Shown: positions 9,312-20,295, numbered from the stretch's first letter. The stretch: 64,000 bases of DNA from Corynebacterium atypicum (GCF_000732945.1 NZ_CP008944.1:1968767-2032766); one strand, 5' to 3'. Notes: generated by a model from the sequence alone, not told the origin. Numbers and translations are program-made.

Positions 9312-10708
9312 ATGTTGTTTTCTCGGCTGGCACGCCGCAGCGTCGCAGGCCTTTTGGCCGCGCTCCTGGCACTCACCTGCACGGTATCCACCGCTTACGC
9401 CCAGCACACCACGGCGGATTCTTTCTTGCACAACGCCGCAGACCCCTTCTACCAGCCGCCGAGCGCGGTACCCGAACGCCCTGGCGAGCTCATCCGCCAC
9501 CATCAGGCGGCCCACCTGCTCAACGTCGCGGACCCGGCGGCCCTCGATCTGGGCCTTGAGCCCCCGCAGCTGCCCGGGCGCGCCTGGCGGATGATGTACT
9601 CGTCCACCGACGCCTCAGGCCAGCCGGTGGCCGTGACCGGGGTGGTCATGGAGCCGGCGAACCCCTGGACCGGGCCCGGGCCTCAACCCACGGTGGTGAT
9701 GGCCGCCGGAACCCGCGGCCAGGGCGATGCCTGCGCGCCGTCGAAGGGCCCGTGGCTTATCGGCGCGCTCGACCTGGAGCACGAGGCCCTCGACATCAAC
9801 TACGAGCTGAGCTCGATGTACGCGGCGTCGCTCAGCGGGATGCGCGTCATCATGACTGACTACATCGGGCTGGGCACCCCCGGCATGCATCACTACGTCA
9901 ACCGGGTCGAGCAGGCGCACGCGGTGATCGATTCCGCGCGCGCGCAGGACTCAAGCTCGTCGGCGCGGCACCGGATAGCCCGATCGCGTTCTTCGGCTAC
10001 TCGCAGGGCGGCGGCGCCGCGGCCGCGGCAGCCGAAGAGGTCGCCGGCTATGCCCCGGAGCTGGCCGTCACCGCCACCTTCGCCGGCGCTCCGCCTGCGG
10101 ACCTGATCTCGGTGCTCGAGGGTGTCGACGGCTCGCTGATCGCCGGGGTGCTGGGCTATGCCATCAACACCGCCAGCGACCTGGACCCCGAGGTAGCCGC
10201 GGTCTTCGATCGGGAGGCCACCCCGCGCGAGATGGCCCGGCTGCGCGAGCTCGAGCACTCGTGCATCCCGGACACGATCGCGCGGTGGGCGTTCCAGCGC
10301 ACCACCGACCTTCTGGCCGAGGGCCGTACGCTGCGCCAGGTGATCGACCAGGAGCCGGCCGTGCGCGACTACCTGGCCGGCCAGGCGTTGGGCGCCCGGC
10401 CGATTTCGGCTCCGATGCTGGTGTTAAGCGGCGAACACGACGACCTCATACCGCACGCGCAGGCCCGCGCGATGGCCACGGGTTACTGCCGGCTGGGCGG
10501 CACGGTGGACTTTCGCACCGACGGCATCCCGGAGCTCATCCCCAAGACCGCCCTCAACCACGCCACCCCGGTGCTCACCCACATCGTGGCGGCGCTGGGC
10601 TGGCTGGGCCAGCGGTTCGCGGGCCAGCCCGCGCCAAGCAACTGCCAGGCGCTTCTCGAGGGCGCGCCCGCGGCCCCGCTAGGCAGTTCGGAGGGCTTAA
10701 GCCGCTAG
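9312..10708 (+). pseudogene. Secreted LIP-family triacylglycerol lipase, frameshifted
   Basis: An exported alpha/beta hydrolase of the secretory-lipase (LIP) family. A Sec signal peptide (about residues 1-31, ending AYAQ) is followed by the mature N-terminal half in one frame to about 9945. The second half, in another frame, contains the nucleophile elbow GYSQGG, ALNHATPV with the probable catalytic His, and LSGEHDDLIP with the acid. The break coincides with a (CG)5 tract at 9938-9947. Removing one CG unit joins the frames as DSARAGLKLVGAAPDSP, giving 464 residues. Either a slipped-strand mutation or a sequencing error; as written no full enzyme is made. Confidence 0.82.
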
Positions 10709-10720
10709 GCCGTGAAGGCG

Positions 10721-12490
10721 CTAGGCCCTCAGCCCGCGGAAGCGGTTGACCGCCGCCATGATCTCGTGACGGCGCGGCCGGGCGAACAGCCCGGGGTGGC
10801 CGGAGTACGGGGCGATCGCGTCCAGGCCCTCGGCGTCTATAGCGTCCTCCAGCTGGTCCAGCGCCTCGGGCAGGGTGCGCGAACCGTCGAGGAGCTTTTC
10901 TAGCCAGTCGATGGCGTGCGCAATGCCGGTGGTCTGTGCCGGGTCCACCAGCTGCTCTGCGGGGCCTAGCTCCACGGTGTCTTTGCCTAGCTTGATAGTG
11001 GCGCGCCCTTTGGAGCCGGCCGGCTTGCGCCCGCGCCCGCGCCCGCTGCCCTTGCCGCCGCGCGGCCCCTTACCTTGTGGCTTGGCGGCCACCCGCAAAA
11101 CGGGCCTGCGCTGGGCTTTCCCCTCCGGGTTTGCGGCGCCGCCGGCAGGCGTAGCAGGCGCATCCGACGGGCCCTCCGCGGAGTCTAGGGCGGGATCCTC
11201 CGCGGACCGGGCGGCCGCGTCGCCCACGCTGCGACCGGCAAGCGACAGGGCCTTGTCGGTGACGTCAAAGACCTGGTAGGCGTCGAGGGCGATGACGTGA
11301 TCGGCGACGTCGAAGAACGCGCCTGAGCCGCCGGCGACCAACACCGTGGATATCCCGAACCGGTCGAAGAGCTCGCGCACCCGCTCCACAAACGGCGTGA
11401 TCGGCTCCTTGTCCGGGCTGATGAGCTCGCGCATCCGCTGGTCGCGCAGCATGAAGTTTGTCACCGAGGTGTCCTCGTCGATCAACAACGTGCGCGCGCC
11501 TGCCTCCAGCGCCTCGACCAGGTTCGCCGCCTGCGAGGTCGATCCGGAGGCGTTTGCCGTGGAAAACGCCCGGGTGTCTTCGCCCGAGGGCAGGTTGGAG
11601 ATGAACGGGGAGATGTCGAGGCCGGCCACCGCGCGGCCATCTTCGGCGCGGATGGCCACCGCGTCCGGGAGGGTGACCACCCACTCGCGCCCGTCGCCGG
11701 GGATGTGCGGGTACACGCCCAGCTGCAAGGCCCGCAGGAGCGTGGATTTGCCGTGGTAGCCGCCGCCGACGATCACGGTCACCCCACGCGGGATCGCCAT
11801 CCCGGTCACGGTGCGTCCCGAGGGCAGTTCGACGCTACGCCTGAGGGTCTGCGGGGATTGGAAAGCCACCGCGCCTTCCTTCGGGGCGTCGGAGTTGCCG
11901 GCACGGCGCGCGAGGTTCGCCCCGTCACCTACGAAGGCGACCAGGCCCTCCGCAGCCAGCCAGGAGCGCAGCTTATCGACGTCCCGAAGGTAGGCCATCG
12001 CTTCCTCCAACCCGTCGTGGTCCAGGTTGCGCAGGCCCTCGTGCACGATCCGCGGCAGACCGTTGCCAAGGGTCTTGGCCGCCGCGTGGCCGAGGATGCG
12101 CCGGCCCCGGGCGGGCAGCTGGATGGTGAGCCTGGCAATCAGGCAGTCGGAGTCGAGGCGCACGGTGGTCCGCTCGAGGATCTCCTGGCCGGGCCGGCCA
12201 AACGAAATGTCGCGCTCGGCGCGCACAGCGGCGACCAGCTGACGCGTAATAAAGTCCTCGGCAGCGGTCAACCCCGGGCGGTCCCCGGGCTTGGCCAGGC
12301 CGGCGAGACGATTGGGCACCTCGAGGTGGGCCAGCGACGGCGGCGCGTAGGGATCGGTCTGCGCCCGGTCTAGGACAAACACCACGCCCTCGCCTAGGTC
12401 GAACGACCGGCCGACCAGGTCGCGGTAGGCTCCGTAGGGCTTGCCATCGAGGCGGTGGAGCTCAGCTTGAAGGTCTGCGATAGTCTGCAT
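10721..12490 (-). CDS. Predicted ABC-class ATPase (PF09818-like)
   Basis: 589 residues resembling the 'predicted ATPase of the ABC class' family, which has no transmembrane partner and no settled function. A P-loop-like GGGYHGKSTLLRAL sits about residue 247-260, an ABC-like signature region precedes LIDEDTSVTNFM (Walker B-like), and VLVAGGSGAFFDVADHVI resembles the switch His region. A poorly conserved Ala/Gly/Lys-rich linker of about 90 residues precedes a short C-terminal helical region. It is convergent with the lipase (12 bp apart) and lies downstream of clpC, separated by a terminator. Confidence 0.78.
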   Translation of the reverse strand: MQTIADLQAELHRLDGKPYGAYRDLVGRSFDLGEGVVFVLDRAQTDPYAPPSLAHLEVPNRLAGLAKPGDRPGLTAAEDFITRQLVAAVRAERDISFGRPGQEILERTTVRLDSDCLIARLTIQLPARGRRILGHAAAKTLGNGLPRIVHEGLRNLDHDGLEEAMAYLRDVDKLRSWLAAEGLVAFVGDGANLARRAGNSDAPKEGAVAFQSPQTLRRSVELPSGRTVTGMAIPRGVTVIVGGGYHGKSTLLRALQLGVYPHIPGDGREWVVTLPDAVAIRAEDGRAVAGLDISPFISNLPSGEDTRAFSTANASGSTSQAANLVEALEAGARTLLIDEDTSVTNFMLRDQRMRELISPDKEPITPFVERVRELFDRFGISTVLVAGGSGAFFDVADHVIALDAYQVFDVTDKALSLAGRSVGDAAARSAEDPALDSAEGPSDAPATPAGGAANPEGKAQRRPVLRVAAKPQGKGPRGGKGSGRGRGRKPAGSKGRATIKLGKDTVELGPAEQLVDPAQTTGIAHAIDWLEKLLDGSRTLPEALDQLEDAIDAEGLDAIAPYSGHPGLFARPRRHEIMAAVNRFRGLRA

Positions 12491-12552
12491 GACCCCCGTT
12501 CTACCTGTTTGGAAGGCCCTACCGAAAGCTGGATAGACAAACAGCGGGTAGC

Positions 12553-12586
12553 AAAAAGGGCCGGTCCCTTTTCCTGGGACCGGCCC
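12553..12586 (-). terminator. Rho-independent terminator after clpC
   Basis: An 11-bp perfect stem GGGCCGGTCCC (12558-12568) / GGGACCGGCCC (12576-12586) with a 7-base loop. Reading leftward it is followed by five T. It ends the clpC transcript. Confidence 0.92.
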
Positions 12587-12616
12587 TAAACGGCTGCGTT
12601 TCCAGCGAGGGCGCGC

Positions 12617-15388
12617 CTAATTTTGGGAAGCGCTGCCTTCACCAAACGAGCTGTCCCCCGCTGCGCCCGGGTTGCCGCCCGGCTGGCCGGGCTGCTCGGG
12701 CAGGTGCTCGCCGTCCTCGCGGAGCTTGTCCAGCTCTTCATCGCTCACGCTGCCGGACTCCGGGACGTCGCCGTCGGCGGCCGACTCCACCTCTTTGAGC
12801 GCCTCGGCCGTCTCCACGGCCATATCGCCGAACTGCTCCTCGGGCAGCGGCTTCGGGTGCGGGGTGAAGGTGAACTGCGCAGCGTCGGTGTCCTTCGACT
12901 CCCCGTCCCAGCCCTCGACGTCAACGAAAACGATCTCGCCGGCACCCAGCTCGCCGAAGAGGATCTTCTCGCTCATCACGTCCTCGATCTCGCGCTGGAT
13001 CGTGCGCCGCAGCGGGCGCGCGCCGAGAACCGGGTCGAAGCCGCGGCGGGCCAACAGCTGCTTGGCCTTCTCCGAGAGCTCCACGCCCATGTCCTTCTCC
13101 TCGAGTGCGTGCTCGACGCGCCCGATGAGCAGCTCGACCATCTGCACGATCTGCTCGCGGGTGAGCTGGTGGAAGATCACCGTATCGTCGATGCGGTTCA
13201 AGAACTCCGGCCGGAAGTGCTTCTTCAGCTCGTCTTGGACCTTCTGTTTCATCCGCTCGTAGCGTGCGGCCTCGTCGTCCTCCGTGTCACCGGAGAAGCC
13301 CATGCCGACCGGCTTCGAGATGTCCTGGGTGCCCAGGTTCGACGTGAAGATCAAGACGGTGTTCTTGAAGTCCACCACCCGGCCCTGGCCGTCGGTCAGC
13401 CGACCTTCCTCCAGGACCTGCAGCAGGGTGTTGTAGATCTCCTTGTGGGCCTTCTCGATCTCATCGAAGAGCACCACGGAGAACGGGCGGCGGCGCACCT
13501 TCTCCGTGAGCTGGCCGCCCTCCTCGTAGCCCACATAGCCCGGAGGCGCACCGAAGAGCCGAGAGGCGGTGAAGCGATCGTGGAACTCGCCCATGTCGAT
13601 CTGGATCAGCGCATCCTCCTCGCCGAAGAGGAACTCGGCGAGCGCCTTGGACAGCTCCGTCTTGCCCACGCCCGAAGGCCCGGCAAAGATGAACGAGCCG
13701 GACGGCCGCTTGGGGTCCTTGAGCCCCGCGCGGGTGCGCCGAATCGCCCGCGAGACAGACTTGACCGCCTCTTCCTGGCCGATGATGCGCTTGTGCAGCT
13801 CGTCTTCCATGTGCAGCAGCCGGGAGGATTCCTCCTCGGTTAGCTTGAACACCGGGATGCCGGTCCAGGAGCCTAGGACCTCAGCGATCTGCTCCTCGTC
13901 GACCTCAGCGATGTCGTCGAGGTCGCCGGCGCGCCACTGCTTTTCTTTCTCCGCGCGCTCCTCGGTCAGCTTGCGCTCCTCGTCGCGCAGGCCCGCGGCC
14001 TTCTCAAAGTCCTGCTGGTCGATCGCGGCCCCTTTCTCCCGCCGCGTCTTAGCGATCTGATCGTCGATCTTGCGGATCGCCGGCGGGGCCGTCATCCGCT
14101 GGATGCGCATCCGCGCGCCCGCCTCGTCGATCAAGTCGACGGCCTTATCCGGCAGGTAGCGATCGTTGATGTAGCGATCAGACAGCCGTGCGGCGGCCTC
14201 GAGCGCGCCGTCGGTAATAGAGACGCGGTGGTGCGCCTCGTAACGGTCGCGCAGCCCCTTCAAGATCTCCACGGTCATCTCAACCGAAGGCTCCGGGACC
14301 TGCACCGGCTGGAACCGGCGCTCCAGGGCAGCATCCTTCTCGATGTGCTTGCGGTACTCATCCAGGGTGGTCGCGCCGATCGTCTGCAGCTCGCCGCGCG
14401 CCAACTTGGGCTTGAGCAGACTGGCCGCGTCGATCGCGCCCTCGGCGGCACCGGCGCCGACGATCGTGTGAATCTCATCGATGAACAAGATGATGTCGCC
14501 GCGCTGGTTGATCTCCTTGAGCACCTTCTTCAGGCGCTCCTCGAAGTCGCCGCGGTACCGAGAACCGGCCACCAGCGAACCCAGGTCCAGCGAGTACAGC
14601 TGCTTATCCTTCAGCGTCTCCGGGACCTTGCCGTTGACGATGTCGAGCGCGAGCCCCTCGGCCACCGCCGTCTTGCCCACGCCGGGCTCGCCGATCAGCA
14701 CCGGGTTGTTCTTAGTGCGGCGGGAAAGCACCTGCATGACCCGCTCGATTTCCTTCTCGCGGCCCACAACCGGATCGAGCTTGCCGTCCTTGGCGGCCTG
14801 GGTGAGGTTGCGGCCGAACTGGTCTAAGACGAGCGAGTTAGAGCGCTCGCCGGCCTGGCCGCGCCCGCCGCCACCGCCGCTGGCCGCACCCGCGCCGGTT
14901 AACCCGGACAGCTGCGGCCCGGACTGGCCGGACTGCGACTGCTGGCCGCCCTCGTAGCCCGAGAGCAGCTGGATAACTTGCTGGCGCACCCGGGGCAGGT
15001 CGGCCCCCAGCTTGACCAACACCTGGGCGGCCACGCCGTCACCTTCACGGATGAGGCCCAACAGCAGAAACTCGGTGCCAATATACTTGTGCCCCATCTG
15101 CAGGCCCTCGCGCAGCGAAAGCTCCAGGACCTTCTTCGCCCGCGGGGTAAACGGGATGTGCCCCGTCGTCGGCTGCGAGCCCTGGCCGATAATCTCCTCT
15201 ACCTCGCGGCGGACGTCGTCGAGCGAAATGCCCATCGACTCCAGGGCCTTGGCGGCCACGCCTTCGCCCTCCTGGATAAGCCCAAGCAGGATGTGCTCGG
15301 TGCCGATGTAATTGTGCTTCAACATCCGCGCCTCTTCCTGGGCGAGGACGATGACGCGCCGGGCGCGGTCAGTAAAACGCTCGAACAT
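12617..15388 (-). CDS. clpC: ATP-dependent Clp protease ATPase subunit ClpC
   Basis: AAA+ unfoldase that feeds substrates to ClpP1P2. 923 residues. Two N-terminal Clp repeats occupy about 1-150, followed by a Gly/Ser-rich linker. Nucleotide domain 1 has [14 protein letters not shown] and [15 protein letters not shown]; a UVR-type segment ([16 protein letters not shown]) lies in the middle domain. Nucleotide domain 2 has [14 protein letters not shown] and LFDEIEKAH. The tail of about 80 residues is acidic and low-complexity. A -10-like TAGAGT lies about 50 bases upstream. In M. tuberculosis clpC1 is close to lysS; here the urease cluster separates them. Confidence 0.97.
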   Translation of the reverse strand: MFERFTDRARRVIVLAQEEARMLKHNYIGTEHILLGLIQEGEGVAAKALESMGISLDDVRREVEEIIGQGSQPTTGHIPFTPRAKKVLELSLREGLQMGHKYIGTEFLLLGLIREGDGVAAQVLVKLGADLPRVRQQVIQLLSGYEGGQQSQSGQSGPQLSGLTGAGAASGGGGGRGQAGERSNSLVLDQFGRNLTQAAKDGKLDPVVGREKEIERVMQVLSRRTKNNPVLIGEPGVGKTAVAEGLALDIVNGKVPETLKDKQLYSLDLGSLVAGSRYRGDFEERLKKVLKEINQRGDIILFIDEIHTIVGAGAAEGAIDAASLLKPKLARGELQTIGATTLDEYRKHIEKDAALERRFQPVQVPEPSVEMTVEILKGLRDRYEAHHRVSITDGALEAAARLSDRYINDRYLPDKAVDLIDEAGARMRIQRMTAPPAIRKIDDQIAKTRREKGAAIDQQDFEKAAGLRDEERKLTEERAEKEKQWRAGDLDDIAEVDEEQIAEVLGSWTGIPVFKLTEEESSRLLHMEDELHKRIIGQEEAVKSVSRAIRRTRAGLKDPKRPSGSFIFAGPSGVGKTELSKALAEFLFGEEDALIQIDMGEFHDRFTASRLFGAPPGYVGYEEGGQLTEKVRRRPFSVVLFDEIEKAHKEIYNTLLQVLEEGRLTDGQGRVVDFKNTVLIFTSNLGTQDISKPVGMGFSGDTEDDEAARYERMKQKVQDELKKHFRPEFLNRIDDTVIFHQLTREQIVQMVELLIGRVEHALEEKDMGVELSEKAKQLLARRGFDPVLGARPLRRTIQREIEDVMSEKILFGELGAGEIVFVDVEGWDGESKDTDAAQFTFTPHPKPLPEEQFGDMAVETAEALKEVESAADGDVPESGSVSDEELDKLREDGEHLPEQPGQPGGNPGAAGDSSFGEGSASQN

Positions 15389-15520
15389 TAAAACCCCTAG
15401 TCTTCTGCCGTAATCGTGTTCACTACTCTAACGCGCCGGCAGGCCCAAAACTTGCCCCCGGCGCACCCCGACGCCCTTAAACCACCCTTCGGAATTCCAT
15501 TAACCCAGTTCAGGACGTTA

Positions 15521-15557
15521 AAAAGGCGTTGTACGCCGCTAGCGAACAACGCCTTTT
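15521..15557 (-). terminator. Rho-independent terminator after the urease operon
   Basis: A 12-bp perfect stem AAAAGGCGTTGT (15521-15532) / ACAACGCCTTTT (15546-15557) with a 13-base loop and a T run when read leftward. It closes the urease operon before clpC. Confidence 0.9.
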
Positions 15558-15598
15558 CGGGCAAGTATGCTCGCCCTTTCGGCGCACCGCGCCGAGGC

Positions 15599-16480
15599 CT
15601 AGTACTGCCGCAGGGAAACCTCCCCCTGGCCGCGCAGCCGGCCGCGCACCAAGCCCGCGACCGCCTTGATCAGGCCCAGAAGCTCCTCGGTCCGATTGCC
15701 TAGCGCCCGCACCACAAAACCCGGCCGATCCATCGCAGTCACAGAGGCCACAACCTCGGCCGCGCCGCCCTCCGAGCCTACGATGAGCTCGCGCGCGGCG
15801 TCGATAAGCTCGCTATCTACGCCCGGGTCGAAGCAGACCGCAGTGGCCACATGCGTGCGCCCGCCCATGTAGAACTGGGCATCCTCGCTGAACTCGGCGG
15901 TCTTGGGCACAAAGTGCATGTTGTCCAACAACACCAGCTCACCGCCCACCGAGACCACGTTGCGCAGGCGGGCCTGCTGGTAAGCGAATCGCGCGCCGTC
16001 CGGGGACCAGCCGGGGGTGACGATGTCCGAGAAGAACAGTGACCCCTCCGGATCCACCTCGGCGGTGATCGACTGCCTAAAGTCCGCGTCCCGGTACAAG
16101 ATCAGTTGGTCCGGGATGTACTCCAGCACCGCGCCCTTGCCCACCGTGAACTTGAGGTTCTGCACCACAAAGTTACCCGGCGTGCGGTAGACCTCCGCCG
16201 CCGACTGATCGGTCAACAGCAGCGAGGCGCCGGCGGCCACGTCCACGTCGATGCGGTAGCTATCCCCGCCGACGAAGCCTCCGCCCGGGTTGACGATGAT
16301 GTAGTACACCTGCCCAGAATCGTCCAGATAATGCGGGCGGATCACCTTCAACGCGCGCGTGTGGTACTGATGCGCGGCCACAGACCGGTCCCCATGGCGA
16401 GCGATGCCCAGCTCCAGCTCGCCGGTCAGTTCGCCGGGCGGGCCGTGGGAGAAAATACCGTACGGGATTGTCAGTTGCAT
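15599..16480 (-). CDS. ureD: Urease accessory protein UreD
   Basis: Scaffold chaperone (UreD/UreH) that binds the urease apoprotein and carries UreF-UreG during nickel insertion. 293 residues from the ATG at 16480 (MQLTIPYGIFSHGPPGEL), two bases after the ureG stop. Family hallmarks include NPGGGFVGGDSYRIDV, LLLTDQSAAEVYRT and EYIPDQLILYRDADF. It is the last gene of the operon and is followed by a strong terminator. No frame disruption is seen. Confidence 0.92.
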   Translation of the reverse strand: MQLTIPYGIFSHGPPGELTGELELGIARHGDRSVAAHQYHTRALKVIRPHYLDDSGQVYYIIVNPGGGFVGGDSYRIDVDVAAGASLLLTDQSAAEVYRTPGNFVVQNLKFTVGKGAVLEYIPDQLILYRDADFRQSITAEVDPEGSLFFSDIVTPGWSPDGARFAYQQARLRNVVSVGGELVLLDNMHFVPKTAEFSEDAQFYMGGRTHVATAVCFDPGVDSELIDAARELIVGSEGGAAEVVASVTAMDRPGFVVRALGNRTEELLGLIKAVAGLVRGRLRGQGEVSLRQY

Positions 16481-16482
16481 GT

Positions 16483-17100
16483 CTACTTCTTCGCCAGGTC
16501 CAGCATGAGCACGTCGTAGGTGATCCACTGGAGTACCTCGTCGAGGCCCTCGTCCGTCTTGAGGTTGGTCAGCACGAAGGGCTTATCGCCGCGAAACTTC
16601 TTCGAATCCTCCGTCATCACGTTGAGGTCGGCGCCGACGTGCGGCGCCAAGTCCGTCTTGTTGATCACGAAGAGATCCGACTTGATCATCCCCTGGCCGG
16701 CCTTGCGCGGAATCTTCTCGCCCTGGGCGACGTCGATGATGTAGATGGAAAAGTCGACCAGCTCCGGGGAGAAGGTAGCGGAGAGGTTATCGCCGCCGGA
16801 TTCTACAAACACGAGTTCCAGGTCCGGGAACTTGGCCACGAGCTGCTCGAAGGCGGCGTCGTTCATCGAGGTGTCCTCGCGGATCGCGGTGTGCGGGCAG
16901 CCGCCGGTCTCGATGCCGATGATGCGTTCCTCCGGCAGCACGCCCTCGCGCGCCAGGATCTTGGCGTCTTCGGTGGTGTAGATGTCATTAGTAATTGCCG
17001 CCATCGACACGTCGCCATCGAGCGCGCGGGTGATCCGCTCGATCAGCGCGGTCTTGCCCGAACCAACCGGTCCGCCAACGCCAACCTTGACTGCAGTCAT
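16483..17100 (-). CDS. ureG: Urease accessory GTPase UreG
   Basis: SIMIBI-class GTPase that delivers nickel to urease. 205 residues: P-loop [15 protein letters not shown], the nickel-binding Cys-Pro-His in [15 protein letters not shown], the guanine-specificity NKTD (VINKTDLAP), and [17 protein letters not shown]. Intact. Located between ureF and ureD, with a short spacer of about 65 bases from the ureF stop. Confidence 0.96.
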   Translation of the reverse strand: MTAVKVGVGGPVGSGKTALIERITRALDGDVSMAAITNDIYTTEDAKILAREGVLPEERIIGIETGGCPHTAIREDTSMNDAAFEQLVAKFPDLELVFVESGGDNLSATFSPELVDFSIYIIDVAQGEKIPRKAGQGMIKSDLFVINKTDLAPHVGADLNVMTEDSKKFRGDKPFVLTNLKTDEGLDEVLQWITYDVLMLDLAKK

Positions 17101-17165
17101 GAAAAACTCTTCCTTTCAGTATCAATATGTGGGTCTTTTCGCCCGCTGAGCGGGCTGGTACGCCC

Positions 17166-17983
17166 TTAGGACATGAACATGCGCGAGCGCAGCGCCTCGT
17201 GCTGGAACTGGGCGATCTCAAGGAGCGGGGCCACCACGCCGAGGTCGGCCACCGTGCGCCGCATCGTCGCCTCGGCCGCCTCCATGACCGCGGGGTATGC
17301 GCTAACCAGCACGCGCTGGCCGGTGTCCTGCCCCAACGGGATCGCCCGGATCGCGTTCTGCGTCATGGAATTGGCCATCTGCATCAGGTAGGCGGAGACC
17401 GCCTCCGCGGCCGGCACTCCCTCGGCGGCCAGCACCAGCCCGGCCGCGATCCCCGGGTTGCCGTGCATCTGCCCGGAATCCAGCGCCTGCTTGTAGGCGG
17501 CCACCAAAGGCGCATCCGGTGCGACGATGGCGGCAATCCGCGACCACCGCTTGCCCATCGAGTTCATCGACGCCCGCACCTGCCTGGCCGTCTGGCAGGC
17601 GTGCAACAGCTGATCGAGCTGGCGCAATCGGTCCACGGCGTCAGTCACGCTTGCCGACGCCGCGCCAGCTTGCGGCTCAGCATCGGCGCCCGGGCCCGCG
17701 CCAGCTTGCGGCTCTACGCCGGTTTGCGGTGCTGCGTCTCCGGCCGCCGGGGCGCATTCTGCCGCCAACTCCGCGGCCAGGCGGACCGCCAGCGCCTCGT
17801 TATAGCTGGCCTGGCGCAGGTAGCCATGCAGCCAGCGGGCAAAGGACTCGGCGTCGCAGACCTCGTCGCTTTGGATGAACGTCTCCAGGCCAGCGGAGTG
17901 GGCAAAGCCCCGGTGGGCAGCGCCGAATCCGTCAGGTGCCAGGTAACCAGCTGCGCGGTGGCCCTAGTGGGAGTGCTCAGCAT
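17166..17983 (-). pseudogene. ureF: Urease accessory protein UreF, frameshifted near the N-terminus
   Basis: UreF couples UreG to UreD in nickel insertion. The start at 17983 gives STPTRATAQLVTWHLTDSALPTGA, then the frame is lost. The adjacent frame supplies AHSAGLETFIQSDEVCDAESFARW and runs to the stop at 17166. One base is missing at the TTT run (plus-strand 17904-17906): GCTTTGCCC should read GCTTT-N-GCCC to give TGAFAHSAG. Repaired, it would be 272 residues, longer than usual because of an Ala/Gly/Pro insert with an EPQAGA repeat. It overlaps the end of ureE by 20 bp. Confidence 0.85.
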
Positions 17984-18440
17984 GGCGGAACGCCTCCGGC
18001 ATCACGTGCTCGCCGCGGCGGTAGCTCACCCCGGCGTGGTCCAAATAGTGCTCCACGGTGTGGTCGTAGCGCACCACCATCACCGGCTCGCCAAACTCGC
18101 TCTCAGCGCCGAAAAACTGCGCTTGCAGGTGCCGGTTGCCCAGGGTGTGCGCGGTGACCAGCGCCTCCCGGATGTCCTTGGGGGCGATGACCAACACGTC
18201 GGTCGGGGCGATCTTGACCGCGACGACCTTGTCGCCATCGCGGAGGAGAATATCGCCGTCGGCAAGCTCACGAACGTCCCGGTCGAGGCGCAGCGCGATC
18301 TCTGCGCCGCCCTCGGTGGTCACCCGCTGCACGCGCTTGAGCCGCGACTCGTTGTCAAAGACCGCAAAGTCGACGTCCAGCTCCTGGCGCTCGGCGTCGG
18401 AAAGCTCCGCGAGGTTCCCGGCGATGCTAGTGATAATCAC
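17964..18440 (-). CDS. ureE: Urease accessory protein UreE
   Basis: Nickel-binding metallochaperone that feeds UreG. 158 residues. The N-terminal substrate-binding-like domain includes LTDRDVREL-type wording (LRLDRDVRELADGDIL). The C-terminal metal-binding domain includes TAHTLGNRHLQAQF, with the conserved dimer-interface His region, and YDHTVEHYLDHAGV. The His-containing tail HAEHSH is short, not a long His-rich extension. Start ATG at 18440. Intact. Confidence 0.93.
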   Translation of the reverse strand: MIITSIAGNLAELSDAERQELDVDFAVFDNESRLKRVQRVTTEGGAEIALRLDRDVRELADGDILLRDGDKVVAVKIAPTDVLVIAPKDIREALVTAHTLGNRHLQAQFFGAESEFGEPVMVVRYDHTVEHYLDHAGVSYRRGEHVMPEAFRHAEHSH

Positions 18441-18544
18441 AATCCTTCTTCTTTCTGCTCTTTATGTAGACGTTAGCTAACGGCAAAAGGCGGTGGCCGG
18501 TGTTTCCACCTGCCACCGCCCCAAAACCTACCTACCTGTCACGA

Positions 18545-20246
18545 CTAGAACAGGAAGTAGCGCTGCGCCATCGGCAGCTCGTCGGCCGGCTCGGACGTGA
18601 TCTCCTCGCCATCGACGGTGAGCTTGTAGGTCTGCGGATCGATCTCGATCTTCGGCGTCGCGTTGTTGTAGGGAAGATCCTTCTTGCGGATGTTGCGGAT
18701 GCCCTTCGCCTCGACGAACTTCCGGTCGATCTTGAGCGAGTCCTCCAAGCCTGCCTCGATCGCGGCCGTCGGCAAGAACGTCACCGCGGGCCTTGCCGAG
18801 CGCGCCGAAGCTGTAGCGCATCGTGCGCGGCTGCGGAGTCGGGATCGACGCGTTGGAATCGCCCATGATGGAGCGCACGACGTAACCCGACTTGAGCACC
18901 AGCTTCGGCTTCACGCCAAAGAACGCCGGCTCCCAGATCACCAGGTCAGCGAGCTTACCCTCCTCGACGGAACCCACGGCGTGTGAGATACCCGAGGCCA
19001 ACGCCGGGTTGATCGTGTACTTCGCGATGTACCGCTTGATCCGCTCGTTATCCGAGCTCTCACTATCGCCCTCCAGCGGGCCACGCTGCTGCTTCATGCG
19101 GTGGGCGACTTGCCAGGTACGCAAGACCACCTCGCCGGGACGGCCCATCGCCTGAGAGTCCGAAGAAGTAATCGAGAGCACGCCCATATCGTGCAGCACG
19201 TCCTCGCCAGCGATCGTCTCCTTGCGGATCCGCGAATCGGCGAAGGCCACGTCCTCCGGAAGGTCCGGGTTGAGATGGTGGCACACCATGATCATGTCGA
19301 GGTGCTCATCGATCGTGTTCTTGGTGTACGGCAACGTCGGGTTGGTCGAGGCCGGGATCACGTTAGGCAAGCCGGCGGCCTTCAGGATGTCCGGGGCGTG
19401 CCCACCGCCGGCACCCTCCGTGTGGAAGGTATGGATCACGCGGTCGCCGATGGCGGCGATGGTGTTATCGGCAAAGCCGCCCTCGTTGAGCGTGTCCGTG
19501 TGGATAGCCACCTGCACGTCCATCTCATCGGCCACATCCAGCGCAACGTCGATGGAGTTGGCCGTAGCGCCCCAGTCCTCGTGGATCTTCAGCCCGATCG
19601 CGCCGGCCTTGATCTGCTCGCGCAGCGGGTTCGGGTCAGACGAGTGGCCCTTTCCGAGGAAGCCGACGTTGACGGCGAAGTTCTCGCTGGCCTGGATCAT
19701 GGTGCGCAGGTTCGCCGGGCCGGCCGTCACCGTGGTCGCGTTGGTGGAGTCCACCGGGCCAGTGCCGCCGCCGATCATCGTGGTCACGCCGTTGTCCAGC
19801 GCGACCTCGACCTGCTCGGGGGAAATGAAGTGAATGTGCGTGTCAATGGCGCCGGCGGTAACGATGAGCCCCTCGCCGCCAATGACCTCGGTGCTCACGC
19901 CGACCACGATGTCGACGTCGTCTTGGATATCCGGGTTGCCGGCATTACCGATCTTGAGGATCTTGCCGTCCTTGACCGCGATGTCGGCCTTGTAGATGCC
20001 CGTGTAATCGATAATCGTCGGGTTGGTGATCACCAGATCCGGGATCTCCGCATCCCCGGTGACCCGCGAGTTCTGGCCCATTCCGTCACGGATGACCTTG
20101 CCGCCGCCGAACGAAACCTCCTCGCCCGGGGTAGTCAGTTGCTTTTCGACGGTCGCGATCAGGTCGGTATCAGCCAGCCGGAAAGAATCGCCTGCCGCCG
20201 GGCCGTACAGCTCGGCGTACTGGCGCCGATCCATCTCGAAAGACAT
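18545..20246 (-). pseudogene. ureC: Urease alpha subunit UreC, frameshifted in the last 80 codons
   Basis: Catalytic subunit hydrolysing urea to ammonia and carbamate. The nickel-site wording is intact: HIHFISPEQ, the carbamylated Lys in [25 protein letters not shown] and [13 protein letters not shown]. After YSFGALGKA (about codon 485) the frame goes wrong and would end at 18528. The next frame supplies [17 protein letters not shown] and the normal ending MAQRYFLF, stopping at 18545. One extra base in the CCC run (plus strand 18788-18790) accounts for it: the interval is 1702 bases, one more than 567 codons. Without repair the C-terminal region would be lost. Confidence 0.92.
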
Positions 20247-20295
20247 GTGTTTTCTCCTCTTGCCTTGCGCTTAGTTGTGTTCTTCAGGCGATTGC

